Positions 9,576 through 19,249 are shown, counted from the stretch's first letter. The stretch: 64,000 nucleotides of DNA from Candidatus Aminicenantota bacterium (GCA_016927475.1 JAFGMO010000047.1:1-64000), one strand, 5' to 3'. Translations and numbers: made by a program. Notes: generated from the sequence alone by a model not told the origin.

Positions 9576-9863
9576 ATGAATTTACCGGGAATCAATAGAA
9601 ACAAGGGTTTCCAGCTCTTCTTTCTTTTCTTGTTTTTCACCATTACTCTTTTTATCAATTTTTTTCATACGGAATCATATTTCTCTGATTCGGACAAATG
9701 CCCGGCCTGTCATTTTCAAAATTCCGTTTTCAGCACCAGCCAGATCAATTTTTTCCATCTTCCCCCTCCTACTGTAAGTGGAATTTTAAATGCTGTTTAT
9801 TCTATTCAAATCACATATATCATCACGACCATTCCTTCCTCACGATCTCCTCCTGAAATATAA
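9576..9863 (+). CDS. Small membrane-anchored protein with CPACH motif and SRSPP tail
   Basis: The 95-residue product starts with a signal-anchor helix (about residues 12-30). It is followed by a short extracytoplasmic part with the motif DKCPACHFQ and a C-terminal SSRSPP. This build resembles small DUF2946-type proteins, which have a Cys motif, end in R-x-P-P and often sit next to TonB-dependent copper receptors. Here it directly precedes a TonB receptor (84-base gap, same strand). I used ATG 9576; a TTG at 9534 would add 14 residues. The ribosome site is weak. A role in metal binding or receptor assistance is inference. Confidence 0.55.
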   Translation: MNLPGINRNKGFQLFFLFLFFTITLFINFFHTESYFSDSDKCPACHFQNSVFSTSQINFFHLPPPTVSGILNAVYSIQITYIITTIPSSRSPPEI

Positions 9864-9947
9864 ACTCTCAACCAAATCTTTCTTGTCTTCAAAAAAACAG
9901 GAATAGATTTGGAACATCATCCCACTCAATCATTTCAGGAGTAAAAC

Positions 9948-12242
9948 ATGAATCGCAAAATTAATATATTATCTCTCATATTAGGCGGCCTTCTTTTCTC
10001 ATGGTTTTGTTATGCTCAAGAAACCTCTGACGCCCTTTTTGAAAGCCGGAGAAACCAGGTCAAATTTCTCAATCTCTCCGGAACCGTTAAATCCTATGAT
10101 GGGGAACCTATTCCCAAAGCCATTGTTTTGATCCCGGAAATCGGAAAATCCACAGAAACCGAAAAGGGAGGAACTTTCGAGATGCGAGCGATCCCGCCAG
10201 GAAAATATCATCTCGAAGTTTTTGCCACCGGTTTCATGGATTTCATATCTGATCACTTCAAACTCGATAAAAACCGCCTCACATTCAATATCACCCTCAT
10301 GAAAAAGCTCTCAAGGGAAATTGTTGTTACAGCAACACGCACACCAAAACTTTATGCCGAGGTGCCCGTTAAAACCGAAATTATCACCTCCAGAGAGATC
10401 GATCAAAAACAGGCCACGCAATTAGCCGAATCCCTATCTTTAACGACAGGGGTTCGCGTGGAAAACAACTGTCAGAACTGCAATTTCACTCAAGTCCGTA
10501 TCAATGGAATGGAAGGCAAATATTCACAAATTCTCGTGGATAATTCTCCTATCTTCAGTTCTATGATCGGCGTTTACGGCCTGGAGCAGATCCCATCGGA
10601 AATGCTCAACAGGATTGAAGTCGTCAAAGGAGGAGGATCCGCTCTTTACGGGGGAAACGCTGTTGCCGGAGTCATTAACGTCTTGACTAAAGAACCCATG
10701 AGCAATGGTTCGACTATGAGATTACACCAGGAATTCAATCACGGTAAGCCTTATACGGATATGGGGTTTCGAAGCAGTCTCGTTTCTACGGACGGAAATA
10801 CAAAGGCTTTCCTTTTCGCCAATTACAAGAGAAGAGATCCCGTCGACCTGAATGAGGACGACATCTCCGAAATAGGCCGCTTGAGAGGAACAAATTTCGG
10901 CTTGAATGTCTACAACTATTTCCCCGGCTTAAACGGTAAAGTCAAATTGGGGTTTTTTAAAATCGCTGAAGACAGAAGAGGCGGGGATCTTTTCGGCCTC
11001 CCCCCTCATGAAGCCCATATAGCCGAATGGATAAACTCCGATCTTTTAAATCTTTCTTTGGATTGGAATCATTATCTGACCAAAAGATTTTACTATAACG
11101 TTTCAATCTCGCACGTTCATGCAGAAAGAGACTCATATTACGGCTCCGATCAAGACCTTAATGCCTACGGTTCCACAAAAAATCCTGTGACATTTCTGAA
11201 TCTCCAAACAAATTACCAGAAAGGTTCCCACCTCATCTCTGCAGGCGTTCAATACAAAAGCGAAAAAATAGAAGATAAAGCCCTTGGATACGGCCGGGAA
11301 ATAAAAGATGAATACAACGAACTGGGATTTTTCCTTCAGGACGACTTTAAGTTAAGCAAAAAAATATCCTTTCTGGCAGGCCTTCGATTGTCCAAACATA
11401 CCCTTATCCAAAATGCCCTTGTGACTCCAAGAATGAGCTTCTTGTTAAATCCGACAAAAAATATCAGTTGGAGAACCACTTTCTCGACCGGTTACAGAGC
11501 CCCTCAAGTTTTTGATGAAGATCTGCATATCACCCAAGTCGGCGGCGAAGGAATGATCATTGAAAACTCCCCCGATTTAAAAGAAGAAAAATCTTACAGT
11601 TTAACCACTGGTATCGATTTCGGAAAAGAGATCGGAAAAAATCTCATCCAATTCAGTATTGAGGGTTTTACCACTCTGCTGACCAATGCTTTCATCCTTG
11701 ATGAAAAAGAATATTCTGCCGCCGAAAAAGCTATGGTCTTTCAACGAATAAACGGATCGAACGCAAAAGTGTATGGCTTATCCACGGATTTTGGATTAAG
11801 ATTCAATCCTTACTTTTCCTTCACTGCCGGCCTGACCATACAAAAAAGCAGGCTCGATGAACCGGAACCGGATTTTAACTCAAGAGATTTTTTCAGAACA
11901 CCCAATTCATATGGATATGCCCGCTTGAACTACGAAAACAAAAAAGTTTTTGATATTGACCTATCCCTGGAATATACGGGAAAGATGAAAATTCCGCATT
12001 TTGCCGGATACATAGAGGAAGACCGGCTGGAAACGGGACCGACATTTTGGGTCATAAATGCTAAGATGAAAAAACAGTTCCATTTCAGCCAGAGCAGTCA
12101 AGTGGGCATTTTTATCGGTGCCTACAATCTTCTGGATTCCTATCAGAAAGACTTAGATAAAGGATTTGCGAGAGACTCCGGATATGTTTATGGTCCCGCT
12201 CGTCCACGGTCCTTTTTCACGGGATTCGAATTTTCATTCTGA
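9948..12242 (+). CDS. TonB-dependent outer-membrane receptor
   Basis: A 764-residue receptor: signal peptide, a carboxypeptidase-like regulatory domain at about residues 42-118 (GTVKSYDGEPIPKA, IPPGKYHLEV), then the plug from about 125 (EIVVTATRTPK, a TonB-box-like region) to about 245. The plug contains the Cys pair NNCQNC near residues 173-178 and the RIEVVKGGGSALYGGNAVAG motif. The rest is a 22-strand-type barrel ending in a C-terminal Phe. AGGAG sits 7 bases before the ATG. The Cys pair and the Cys-containing small neighbour upstream suggest a metal or metal-complex ligand, but this is inference. TonB/ExbBD are not in the window. Confidence 0.9.
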   Translation: MNRKINILSLILGGLLFSWFCYAQETSDALFESRRNQVKFLNLSGTVKSYDGEPIPKAIVLIPEIGKSTETEKGGTFEMRAIPPGKYHLEVFATGFMDFISDHFKLDKNRLTFNITLMKKLSREIVVTATRTPKLYAEVPVKTEIITSREIDQKQATQLAESLSLTTGVRVENNCQNCNFTQVRINGMEGKYSQILVDNSPIFSSMIGVYGLEQIPSEMLNRIEVVKGGGSALYGGNAVAGVINVLTKEPMSNGSTMRLHQEFNHGKPYTDMGFRSSLVSTDGNTKAFLFANYKRRDPVDLNEDDISEIGRLRGTNFGLNVYNYFPGLNGKVKLGFFKIAEDRRGGDLFGLPPHEAHIAEWINSDLLNLSLDWNHYLTKRFYYNVSISHVHAERDSYYGSDQDLNAYGSTKNPVTFLNLQTNYQKGSHLISAGVQYKSEKIEDKALGYGREIKDEYNELGFFLQDDFKLSKKISFLAGLRLSKHTLIQNALVTPRMSFLLNPTKNISWRTTFSTGYRAPQVFDEDLHITQVGGEGMIIENSPDLKEEKSYSLTTGIDFGKEIGKNLIQFSIEGFTTLLTNAFILDEKEYSAAEKAMVFQRINGSNAKVYGLSTDFGLRFNPYFSFTAGLTIQKSRLDEPEPDFNSRDFFRTPNSYGYARLNYENKKVFDIDLSLEYTGKMKIPHFAGYIEEDRLETGPTFWVINAKMKKQFHFSQSSQVGIFIGAYNLLDSYQKDLDKGFARDSGYVYGPARPRSFFTGFEFSF

Positions 12243-12286
12243 CGGTTTTTGGAAGATACCCTCTAAACTGCGTCCCATTCCATAGG

Positions 12287-14896
12287 TTATTCGTGGCGCA
12301 GGGAATGAACGGGGTTGGCTAGGGCGGCCTTTACGGTCTGAAAAATTACGGAAAACAGCGCAACAACCAGGGCCAAGAACGCCGCCGAAAGGAAGGGATA
12401 TACTCCCACCTGCGTCCGGTAGGCGAAATCCTGAAGCCATTTTTTTACCACAAAAAAAGCAAGCGGCCAGGCAAAGATATTCGCCACAAGCACCCACCGG
12501 ACATAATTTTTGCTGAGGAGCATCACAATGGCCGTGACGCGCGCTCCCAACACTTTGCGGATTCCGATTTCTTTGGTCCGCTGCTCGGTGCTGTAGGCCG
12601 CCAATCCAAAAATACCCAGGCAAGCGACGAATACCGTAAACTCACAGAAGGATATAAGGAGGGATGATAACCGCCTTTCGTCTTCATAAGCCCTAAGATG
12701 AAGGTCTTCAGCATAGGCTGCATCAAAAATGCTTCCGGGCAGCAGGGCATTCCAGATTTCACGAATTCCCGCGAATACATCCTGGTTTCTTTCCCCGGAA
12801 ATACGAACAAGAAATTCACCGCCTGTATCATTTGCCTTGAAAATGACAATGGGATAGATGGGTGAATGGATGGAATTCGTGTTCCAATCCCGGAGGACGC
12901 CTATAATACGGTAGTCCTGACCGCTGCGGAATATCGTCTGTCCCAAGGGATTCTCAAAACCTAACTTCCTGACGGCTGTCTGGTTGATCAAAACAGCATG
13001 CTCATCCGAGGCGCGGCCCACCTCAAAATTCCTTCCATTGATCAGTTCCAATCCCATGGTAGGAATAAAATCCTCGTCCACCTCCATGGACTGCATGATG
13101 GTACCATCCTGGTCCTGTGCGTCTTTGGTTTTTATGGTGCTGATACTCCGGTTTTGGTTCGACGGAAACCTATCCATGAATGACACCGACAGAACTCCCC
13201 CCTGGTTGAGCAAGCGGGTCTTTACAGCCTGTATATTTGCCAGTCTCTGATGCCGAAGACTCAAAACGACCAGGTTTTTATGGTCGAAACCAAGGTCTTT
13301 GCTTTCGGAATACCGGACCTGTTTGCGCACGACCAGCGTGCAGATCATAAGAGCCGTGGCAATGAAAAATTGAATGCAAACCAGGACTCTTCTCAAACTT
13401 GACTTTGATCCACCCTGTGGAATCCCGGAACGGAAGATGCTCGCAGCGGAAAACCGGGAAAGGAAAAAAGCCGGATAGGCTCCGGCCAGCAAGCCGACAA
13501 CAAGAACCATACCCGCCAATCCCGGAAAAACCCAGGAACTGGAAAAAACATTCATGTTGATGCTTTGTCCCAGAAATAGGTCGAGGCGAGGCTTGAAAAA
13601 CCAGAACAGCAGAAGCCCCAATCCCATGGATATGGACGTGATGAAAACTGATTCCATTAAAAACTGCCTGATGAGGTGAGCCCTATCTGCGCCGCAGGTT
13701 TTTCTTATTCCGACCTCTTTCATTCTGCCGGCAATTTTCGCTGTTGATAAATTGATAAAATTGATGGCGGCGACCACCAGAATGAGCAGGGCAATCCCGG
13801 AAAAGATATAGATGCGGGTGATACTCCCTGAGCTGCCCAGGTCATTATTCATATTCGCACCTGCGAGCCCCATATAAATGCTGTCTAATGGCTGGAGGTA
13901 AAAAGAAACATCCTGTTCCTCTTCAGACAGATAAGAAAGGGCCAGGTCGGTGATCTTGGCGTTTACGTTTTTGGAATCGCTCCCCTCCCGAAGAAGAAAA
14001 AATGTCGTTACCGATCCCCAGCCCACCCAGCGGGTTATCGCCTCGCCATGCGTCTCCAAAAGTGTCGAAAAAGAGGCGATCATGGGGCTTTGAAGCACGG
14101 TATTGGACGGCATATTTTTATAAACACCTGTCACTTGAAAGTCATAGGCCCGGCCGATATTCAGCCTAATAATTTGCCCCAAAGGATTATTGTCACCAAA
14201 ATATTTCCGGGCCAGTCTTTCGTCGATGACTACGGTAAACGGAGTTTCAAGAGCTGAAGCCCGAATGCCGCGGACAAAAGGGATATCAAACACTTCCAGC
14301 ATTGCCTGTTCGGCAAAGAACATTTTTTCCTCTCTGAACTCCCTGTCCTCTATCTGAACGGGAACCTGGTAACGTCTCAAGACACGAACGCTTCTTTTTA
14401 CCTCCGGGACCGACTCCTCGGCCGCAGGACCGAAAGGTCCCGCCACCTCGGCGTTGTGGAGGACTCGACTCCCCATAGGAATGCGTCCGTTCACCCGGAA
14501 AATCCGGTTCTTTAAAGGATACATGGATTCAAAGCTCAGCTCATGAAACACATAACCCGCTATGAGCAAACAGCTCGCCAGCCCAACCGCCAATCCTAGA
14601 ATGTTGAGCAGGGCATATTTCTTGTTTCGAATCATGTTCCTGGTGGCCAATTTGAGATAATTTTTTATCATAGAGATACTCCCAAAAATATTAGTGACAA
14701 GAAACTGAGGAACGAATCCGATGGTTTGCGCCCAGTACCATAACCGGGCCGCTTTCCGGCTGCTGGATATGGCCATACTCCGGTAAATCTCTTCATAGTC
14801 GCCCACAATAGACACCCTTTCGCCGGGGGGAGATACTTTCCTTAGAAGCCAAGCGGCGATTCCAGGGGGTTTTTTCTCTTTTGTTTTCTTGATCAT
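12287..14896 (-). CDS. MacB-type ABC transporter permease with N-terminal permease-prefix domain
   Basis: An 869-residue FtsX-family permease. Residues 1-75 match the permease-prefix type 2 domain seen before such permeases (PPGIAAWLLRKVSPP through GDYEEIY). Two full modules follow, each with a MacB-like periplasmic domain and FtsX membrane segments. Near the C-terminus stands the typical phrase YSTEQRTKEIGIRKVLGA. There are about eight transmembrane helices. No ATPase lies in the same transcription unit; the nearest is the divergent gene at 15141. Family members act in mechanotransmission or export rather than classical import. It is convergent with the TonB receptor gene (44-base gap). Cargo unknown. 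Confidence 0.82.
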   Translation of the reverse strand: MIKKTKEKKPPGIAAWLLRKVSPPGERVSIVGDYEEIYRSMAISSSRKAARLWYWAQTIGFVPQFLVTNIFGSISMIKNYLKLATRNMIRNKKYALLNILGLAVGLASCLLIAGYVFHELSFESMYPLKNRIFRVNGRIPMGSRVLHNAEVAGPFGPAAEESVPEVKRSVRVLRRYQVPVQIEDREFREEKMFFAEQAMLEVFDIPFVRGIRASALETPFTVVIDERLARKYFGDNNPLGQIIRLNIGRAYDFQVTGVYKNMPSNTVLQSPMIASFSTLLETHGEAITRWVGWGSVTTFFLLREGSDSKNVNAKITDLALSYLSEEEQDVSFYLQPLDSIYMGLAGANMNNDLGSSGSITRIYIFSGIALLILVVAAINFINLSTAKIAGRMKEVGIRKTCGADRAHLIRQFLMESVFITSISMGLGLLLFWFFKPRLDLFLGQSINMNVFSSSWVFPGLAGMVLVVGLLAGAYPAFFLSRFSAASIFRSGIPQGGSKSSLRRVLVCIQFFIATALMICTLVVRKQVRYSESKDLGFDHKNLVVLSLRHQRLANIQAVKTRLLNQGGVLSVSFMDRFPSNQNRSISTIKTKDAQDQDGTIMQSMEVDEDFIPTMGLELINGRNFEVGRASDEHAVLINQTAVRKLGFENPLGQTIFRSGQDYRIIGVLRDWNTNSIHSPIYPIVIFKANDTGGEFLVRISGERNQDVFAGIREIWNALLPGSIFDAAYAEDLHLRAYEDERRLSSLLISFCEFTVFVACLGIFGLAAYSTEQRTKEIGIRKVLGARVTAIVMLLSKNYVRWVLVANIFAWPLAFFVVKKWLQDFAYRTQVGVYPFLSAAFLALVVALFSVIFQTVKAALANPVHSLRHE

Positions 14897-15140
14897 TAAA
14901 AATCCGTCGGAAACCGCTCAATTACTATTGGTTTCTAATATATATACGCAAAAAAATCAAAAAAGTTTGCCTTCTCAAGGAAAAAACAAGGCACCGGTGT
15001 TTCTAAACAGTACATTTTTATTCTCTTGATTTTTGCTTGATAAAACCTCTTATGACCGGCTGAAAAATGAAATCTTGCAAATAAACCCTTGTTGGAAAAT
15101 AATGAGATGAAGCCCAATCTCTGATAAAAGGGTGATCAGT

Positions 15141-15851
15141 ATGAGTCTTATTGTCACTCAAGATATCTGCAAAACATACCGTACCGGAGAAGTTGCGGTC
15201 GAAGCCCTCAAATCCGTGAGTTTCACCATCGAACCAAAATCGTTCGTCTCATTTGTTGGCCCCTCAGGCAGCGGCAAAACCACTTTGCTCAACCTGATCG
15301 GCTGTCTGGACCGCCCGACATCCGGAACTCTGGAAGTAGCGGGTATTCACATTTCCCGCCTCAACCGAAAGAAAGCCGCAGCTTTTCGCGGTTCCCACCT
15401 GGGATTCATCTTTCAGGATTTTAATCTTATCCCGGTCTTGTCCGTCTACGAAAACGTTGAATATCCTCTTCTTATGGTCCAAAACATTCCCGGCTCCGAA
15501 AGACGGAAACGCGTTCTCCATATGCTGGATGCCGTGGGAATGACCGATCAAAAGGATAAATACCCCGACCACATTTCCGGCGGCCAAAAACAGAGAGTCG
15601 CGGTAGCCCGGGCCTTGGTCACAAAGCCTCCGCTTATTCTGGCCGATGAGCCGACGGCCAACCTGGACAGCCAGACCGCATTTAAGGTCATTGATCTCAT
15701 GCATCACATGCGTGATGAATTTGGAGCAACGTTCGTTTTTTCAACCCATGACCGCAAGATTGTCCGAAGCGTGGAAACCATCTACAGCCTGACCGACGGC
15801 CGCATCAACACCCACGCCTCCTTATCCTCGCAAGGAGGAAACGATGCTTAA
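15141..15851 (+). CDS. LolD/MacB-like ABC transporter ATPase (locus 1)
   Basis: ATP-binding subunit with Walker [11 protein letters not shown]-loop in [15 protein letters not shown] signature SGGQKQRVA, Walker [14 protein letters not shown] and the H-loop STHD. Its sequence type is that of LolD/MacB, which drives FtsX-fold permeases. ATG 15141 has AAAGGG about 8 bases upstream; a GTG at 15132 would add three residues. It overlaps the next gene, the permease, by 8 bases, a sign of translational coupling. It heads the four-gene set ATPase-permease-LolA-like-barrel, paralogous to the locus at 28398-33613. Confidence 0.88.
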   Translation: MSLIVTQDICKTYRTGEVAVEALKSVSFTIEPKSFVSFVGPSGSGKTTLLNLIGCLDRPTSGTLEVAGIHISRLNRKKAAAFRGSHLGFIFQDFNLIPVLSVYENVEYPLLMVQNIPGSERRKRVLHMLDAVGMTDQKDKYPDHISGGQKQRVAVARALVTKPPLILADEPTANLDSQTAFKVIDLMHHMRDEFGATFVFSTHDRKIVRSVETIYSLTDGRINTHASLSSQGGNDA

Positions 15852-17082
15852 GCTTATGAAAATAGCTCTGCGTAATCTCCTTCGATATCACCGCCGTACC
15901 CTTCTCACGGCCTCGCTGATCGCCATCGGCGTCACCTTTGTGCTGGTTTTTATCTCGGCTTCAGGAGCGTTTAAAAACCTTATGATCGGCCAAATCACCG
16001 ATTCCATGCTCGGCCACATCCAGGTCCACCGCCGCGGATACATGGCATCCATCGACAGCCTGCCGCTCAATCTTAACCTCGAGCCCGGAGCCATGAATAA
16101 ATTGGAGGAAGCCCTCGCCAGCACTCCCGGGATCACCGCTGTTTCCCAGCGCATCAAATTTCCGGGCATGCTCAGCAACTTTATGGAAACGACCAACATC
16201 CGGATCAATGGTGTTTATCCCGAACGGGAGACGACCGCTGTTCCCCTGTTACCCGGACGGGTGAAAAAAGGCTCGCCTCAACTCCGTGAAGGCGAGTTAT
16301 TCGTTCCCGAGCTCTTGGCTGCGGGCATGAAACTTAAAGTGGGTGATCCAGTGGTCATTATCGCCACCAACCGCGACGGCTCCGTCAACGGCCGGCAATT
16401 TAAAGTGGGAGCGGTTATCGAGAGCGTAACCGGTCCGGGCGGACGGGACGGATACATGCACATCGAGGACGCCAGGGAAGTTCTTCGCATGGAAACACTG
16501 GAAATCAGCGAAGTCACCCTTCGCGTCCAGAATTTCTCCAAGCTTAACGAAACCGCTGAACAGCTTCGAGCCAATCTTTCCGGAGAAACCGATAAACAAG
16601 GTCGCCCTCTTTTCGATGTCCGCACCTGGGAAGATCTTTCTCCCTTTTCAAATGTCGCCCGTATGATCGATGTCATGTCTTTTTTCATCAGGCTCATGCT
16701 GATCGCCATCGTTTTGGTGGCCGTTATGAATGTCATGATCATGGCTGTTTTTGAAAGAATCAGGGAAATAGGCACCATCGCCGCTATCGGTACCAAGCCG
16801 GGACGCATTTTATCCCTTTTTCTCATCGAAGGCCTCCTTCTCGGTATATTCGGCACCGGAGCAGGTATCCTCCTGGCCGGAATGGCCACATTCGTTATCA
16901 ATGCCGCAAACATCTCATTCAACTTCGGCCGGCAGGTCGGTCTGGTGCTGTCTCCCCGTCTGGAACCCGGTCAAATCCTGATCGTAGCGGCCATCGTTAT
17001 TCTGGTCTCAACAGCGGCCGCTCTTCAGCCCGCTTTCCGGGCCTCTAGAATGGAGCCTGTAGATGCACTACGCCATGTATAA
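15844..17082 (+). CDS. LolE/FtsX-like ABC transporter permease (locus 1)
   Basis: A 412-residue permease with one N-terminal transmembrane helix (about 20-40), a MacB-like periplasmic domain, then three C-terminal helices. The coupling-helix phrase is FERIREIGTIAAIGTKPGRI, as in LolC/E. AGGAGG precedes the ATG, which overlaps the ATPase gene. Only one permease gene is present, so a homodimer is likely. The partner ATPase and the LolA-like gene 48 bases downstream argue that it extracts a lipidated or lipid cargo from the inner membrane. This is inference from the operon. Confidence 0.85.
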   Translation: MLKLMKIALRNLLRYHRRTLLTASLIAIGVTFVLVFISASGAFKNLMIGQITDSMLGHIQVHRRGYMASIDSLPLNLNLEPGAMNKLEEALASTPGITAVSQRIKFPGMLSNFMETTNIRINGVYPERETTAVPLLPGRVKKGSPQLREGELFVPELLAAGMKLKVGDPVVIIATNRDGSVNGRQFKVGAVIESVTGPGGRDGYMHIEDAREVLRMETLEISEVTLRVQNFSKLNETAEQLRANLSGETDKQGRPLFDVRTWEDLSPFSNVARMIDVMSFFIRLMLIAIVLVAVMNVMIMAVFERIREIGTIAAIGTKPGRILSLFLIEGLLLGIFGTGAGILLAGMATFVINAANISFNFGRQVGLVLSPRLEPGQILIVAAIVILVSTAAALQPAFRASRMEPVDALRHV

Positions 17083-17130
17083 AACAAACAGGCATTATTC
17101 AGGTTAACAAGAATCTGAAATGGAGCCATT

Positions 17131-17880
17131 ATGATAAAAAAAAGCTTAATCGCGGCCGGAGTATTGTTTTGTTCTCTTTCGGCGATTCCCCTTCCATCCC
17201 AGAATCCGGACGGGGACGCAATGCTTCGAAAACTGGACCGCAACCTCAATCCCGAATCCTTTGAAGCTTACCGCAAACTGATCAACATCGAGCCCAACGG
17301 CCGGAAAAAAGAATTCGTTCTTTATACCGTGAAAAAAGGCGCGGACCGGGTGGCAGCTCTTTTCCTTTCCCCTGCCAGTGAAGAAGGCCGGACCACCCTT
17401 CGACTTGACGAAAACATGTGGCTCTACATTCCCAATGTAGGCAAACCCATACGCATCACAAGCCTCCAGTCGGTCATCGGAGGAATCTTCAACAACGCCG
17501 ATATCCTGAGGTTGGACTATGCCGAGGAATATTCGGTGGAAAAAACGGAAGAACGGGACAAGGAATACCTCCTCCATCTTAAGGCCCGAACCCGGAACGT
17601 GGCTTATGACCGGTTGAGAATGTGGGTCGACAAATCCCGCATTCTGCCTAACAAAATCGAATGCCGCACCGAAGCGGACATGCTGATCAAAACCATTCAT
17701 TTCAAACAGATCAAGGACTTCGGGGGCGGTATTGTCCGGCCCTCCGTGGTCGAAACCGAAAGTCCCCTTCATGAAGGACATAAATCGGTCATGATCTTCG
17801 CCCAAATCAAGGCCCGAACGCTTCAAGACGAAGTATTCACCCTTTCCTTCATGCCAAACATGGAATCTTTGAGAAAGTGA
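17131..17880 (+). CDS. LolA-like outer-membrane lipoprotein-sorting protein (locus 1)
   Basis: A 249-residue exported protein: signal peptide (cleavage near PLPSQ), then a LolA/LolB-fold domain of the 'outer membrane lipoprotein-sorting protein' family. Diagnostic is ENMWLYIPNVGKPIRI followed by GGIFNNADIL, which aligns with MWNYLPKANKVMKI and FTNDDL of the locus 2 paralogue. Such proteins bind acyl chains in a half-barrel and move them across the periplasm. Its stop codon overlaps the GTG start of the barrel gene. It lacks a lipobox, so it is a soluble carrier rather than a LolB-type receptor. Confidence 0.8.
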   Translation: MIKKSLIAAGVLFCSLSAIPLPSQNPDGDAMLRKLDRNLNPESFEAYRKLINIEPNGRKKEFVLYTVKKGADRVAALFLSPASEEGRTTLRLDENMWLYIPNVGKPIRITSLQSVIGGIFNNADILRLDYAEEYSVEKTEERDKEYLLHLKARTRNVAYDRLRMWVDKSRILPNKIECRTEADMLIKTIHFKQIKDFGGGIVRPSVVETESPLHEGHKSVMIFAQIKARTLQDEVFTLSFMPNMESLRK

Positions 17881-19169
17881 ATCTCTTATTTTCTCTTATG
17901 TTGTCACTCACGATTGTCATTCCACTCGTACCACAGCAGGATTATTCTTTTGATTTGTCCGAGATTGAGAAAAAAAAATTTAACTTCGGCGGCTACGCCG
18001 AAGTTATCCCCTCTGTCTTCAATCTGAACACCGGTTCCCCTCTCTACCTATTGAGATATTACGACAGCCGGCCCGGAGATTACGAAGCCGGCCTCGACTT
18101 CCGGGTTCTTTTTGATGCCGGCTGGACCGAAGGGCCTTTTTCAGCAGACTTGCGGGCCAATCTGAGCTTGAACGGCAGCGAGGGGCAATGGAACGCCGGT
18201 TTTGACTTATACGAGGGAAAAATCGCCTGGAAACCCTCCCTTAATTTTTTTCTGGAAGCGGGCAAACAGCGCCTTAAATGGGGGAAAGGATATGCCTGGA
18301 ATCCCGTGGCGTTCATCGACCGTGTTAAAAATCCCAACGATCCCGAACTCGCCTTGGAAGGTTATACCGTCATACGGGCCGAGTATGTCAAAAGCTTCCG
18401 CGGACATCTTCGCACCCTTACTTTAACCGGGCTTCTTGTTCCCTCTGCATCATGGGTCAACGAAGACATCGGAGAAAAAGATACCTTAAATCTGGCTGGA
18501 AAAGTTTACCTTCTCTACGCCGACACCGACATAAATTTCATGTTTCTGGCAGGATCCGGAGTGGCGGAAAAATGTGGCCTGGACTTTTCCCGAAACCTGG
18601 TTTCAAACTTCGAGGTTCACGGTGAAGGGGCCTGGAATTTCGGCGAAAAGTTTTCCCTGCTGGACAACGAAGGGAAGCCCTTCGAAACCAAAAAAAGAGG
18701 ATTTTCCGGTCTGCTGGGTCTTCGCTACCTGGCCCCCACAAACACAACCTTTTTTCTTGAAATTTATCATAATGATCTGGGACTGAAAAAAAATGAGCTC
18801 CAGAAATATTACAGCTTCATAAACGAAGCCGCCGATCATTTCAACCTCAGCAGTGACCGGGCTCTAATGGAAAACCTTTCCGGCAAACAGGGAGCTTCCT
18901 ATCAGGGATTCACGCCCATGCAAAATTATCTTTTCCTGCGGGCTGTCCAAAAAGAGCCCTTCAATATTCTATATTTTTATCCCGCCATGACAGGCATCTT
19001 CAACCTGGATGACGGAAGCTTCCTGGCCACTGTTGAGCTGCTTTACAACCCCATCACCAATGTCGAACTGCGGGCACGGGCCGTTATTCTCCGGGGTGAC
19101 GGATTTTCGGAGTTCGGCGGCAAACCCAACAAGCACCGCTGGGAACTACGCCTGAGGGTGTATTTCTAA
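17877..19169 (+). CDS. Outer-membrane beta-barrel protein of the LolA/ABC locus 1
   Basis: A 430-residue protein with an N-terminal signal sequence, alternating amphipathic strands throughout and a terminal strand ending RLRVYF, the classic Phe-ended barrel signature. The segment GKQRLKWGKGYAWNPVAF matches GRQAIAWGSARVVNPTDI in the barrel at 28398-29657, so the two are homologous (DUF1302-like style). The GTG start overlaps the previous stop (GTGA), indicating coupled translation. Its position suggests it is the outer-membrane end point of the exporter encoded by the three upstream genes. Confidence 0.75.
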   Translation: MNLLFSLMLSLTIVIPLVPQQDYSFDLSEIEKKKFNFGGYAEVIPSVFNLNTGSPLYLLRYYDSRPGDYEAGLDFRVLFDAGWTEGPFSADLRANLSLNGSEGQWNAGFDLYEGKIAWKPSLNFFLEAGKQRLKWGKGYAWNPVAFIDRVKNPNDPELALEGYTVIRAEYVKSFRGHLRTLTLTGLLVPSASWVNEDIGEKDTLNLAGKVYLLYADTDINFMFLAGSGVAEKCGLDFSRNLVSNFEVHGEGAWNFGEKFSLLDNEGKPFETKKRGFSGLLGLRYLAPTNTTFFLEIYHNDLGLKKNELQKYYSFINEAADHFNLSSDRALMENLSGKQGASYQGFTPMQNYLFLRAVQKEPFNILYFYPAMTGIFNLDDGSFLATVELLYNPITNVELRARAVILRGDGFSEFGGKPNKHRWELRLRVYF

Positions 19170-19219
19170 AAGCGGACTTTTAGCTGCCATTACCTTTAAA
19201 GAAATGTCCTAATAAATTG

Positions 19220-19249
19220 TTGACACTCCTCCTTTTTTTTTAATATGAT
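19220..19249 (+). promoter_or_regulatory. Sigma-70-type promoter upstream of the IPT/BNR lipoprotein gene
   Basis: A perfect -35 TTGACA at 19220-19225 is followed, after 18 bases, by TATGAT (five of six consensus bases) at 19244-19249. A transcript from here would have a leader of about 160 bases before the ATG at 19418. Confidence 0.5.

Noticed and set aside
9315-9658. Two overlapping minus-strand frames (61 and 69 codons) before the CxxCH protein
   Set aside because: No ribosome sites, biased composition (K/W/Y-rich from A+T-rich DNA), and the second overlaps the better-supported plus-strand gene.
15052-15060. ATGACCGGC resembling half of the locus 2 TetR operator, upstream of the locus 1 exporter operon
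   Set aside because: Only one arm with a mismatch is present and no second arm follows, so joint control of both loci is not supported by sequence.
17146-17826. 226-codon minus-strand frame opposite the LolA-like gene
   Set aside because: The plus-strand gene has signal peptide, family signature and coupled neighbours; the minus frame has none of these.
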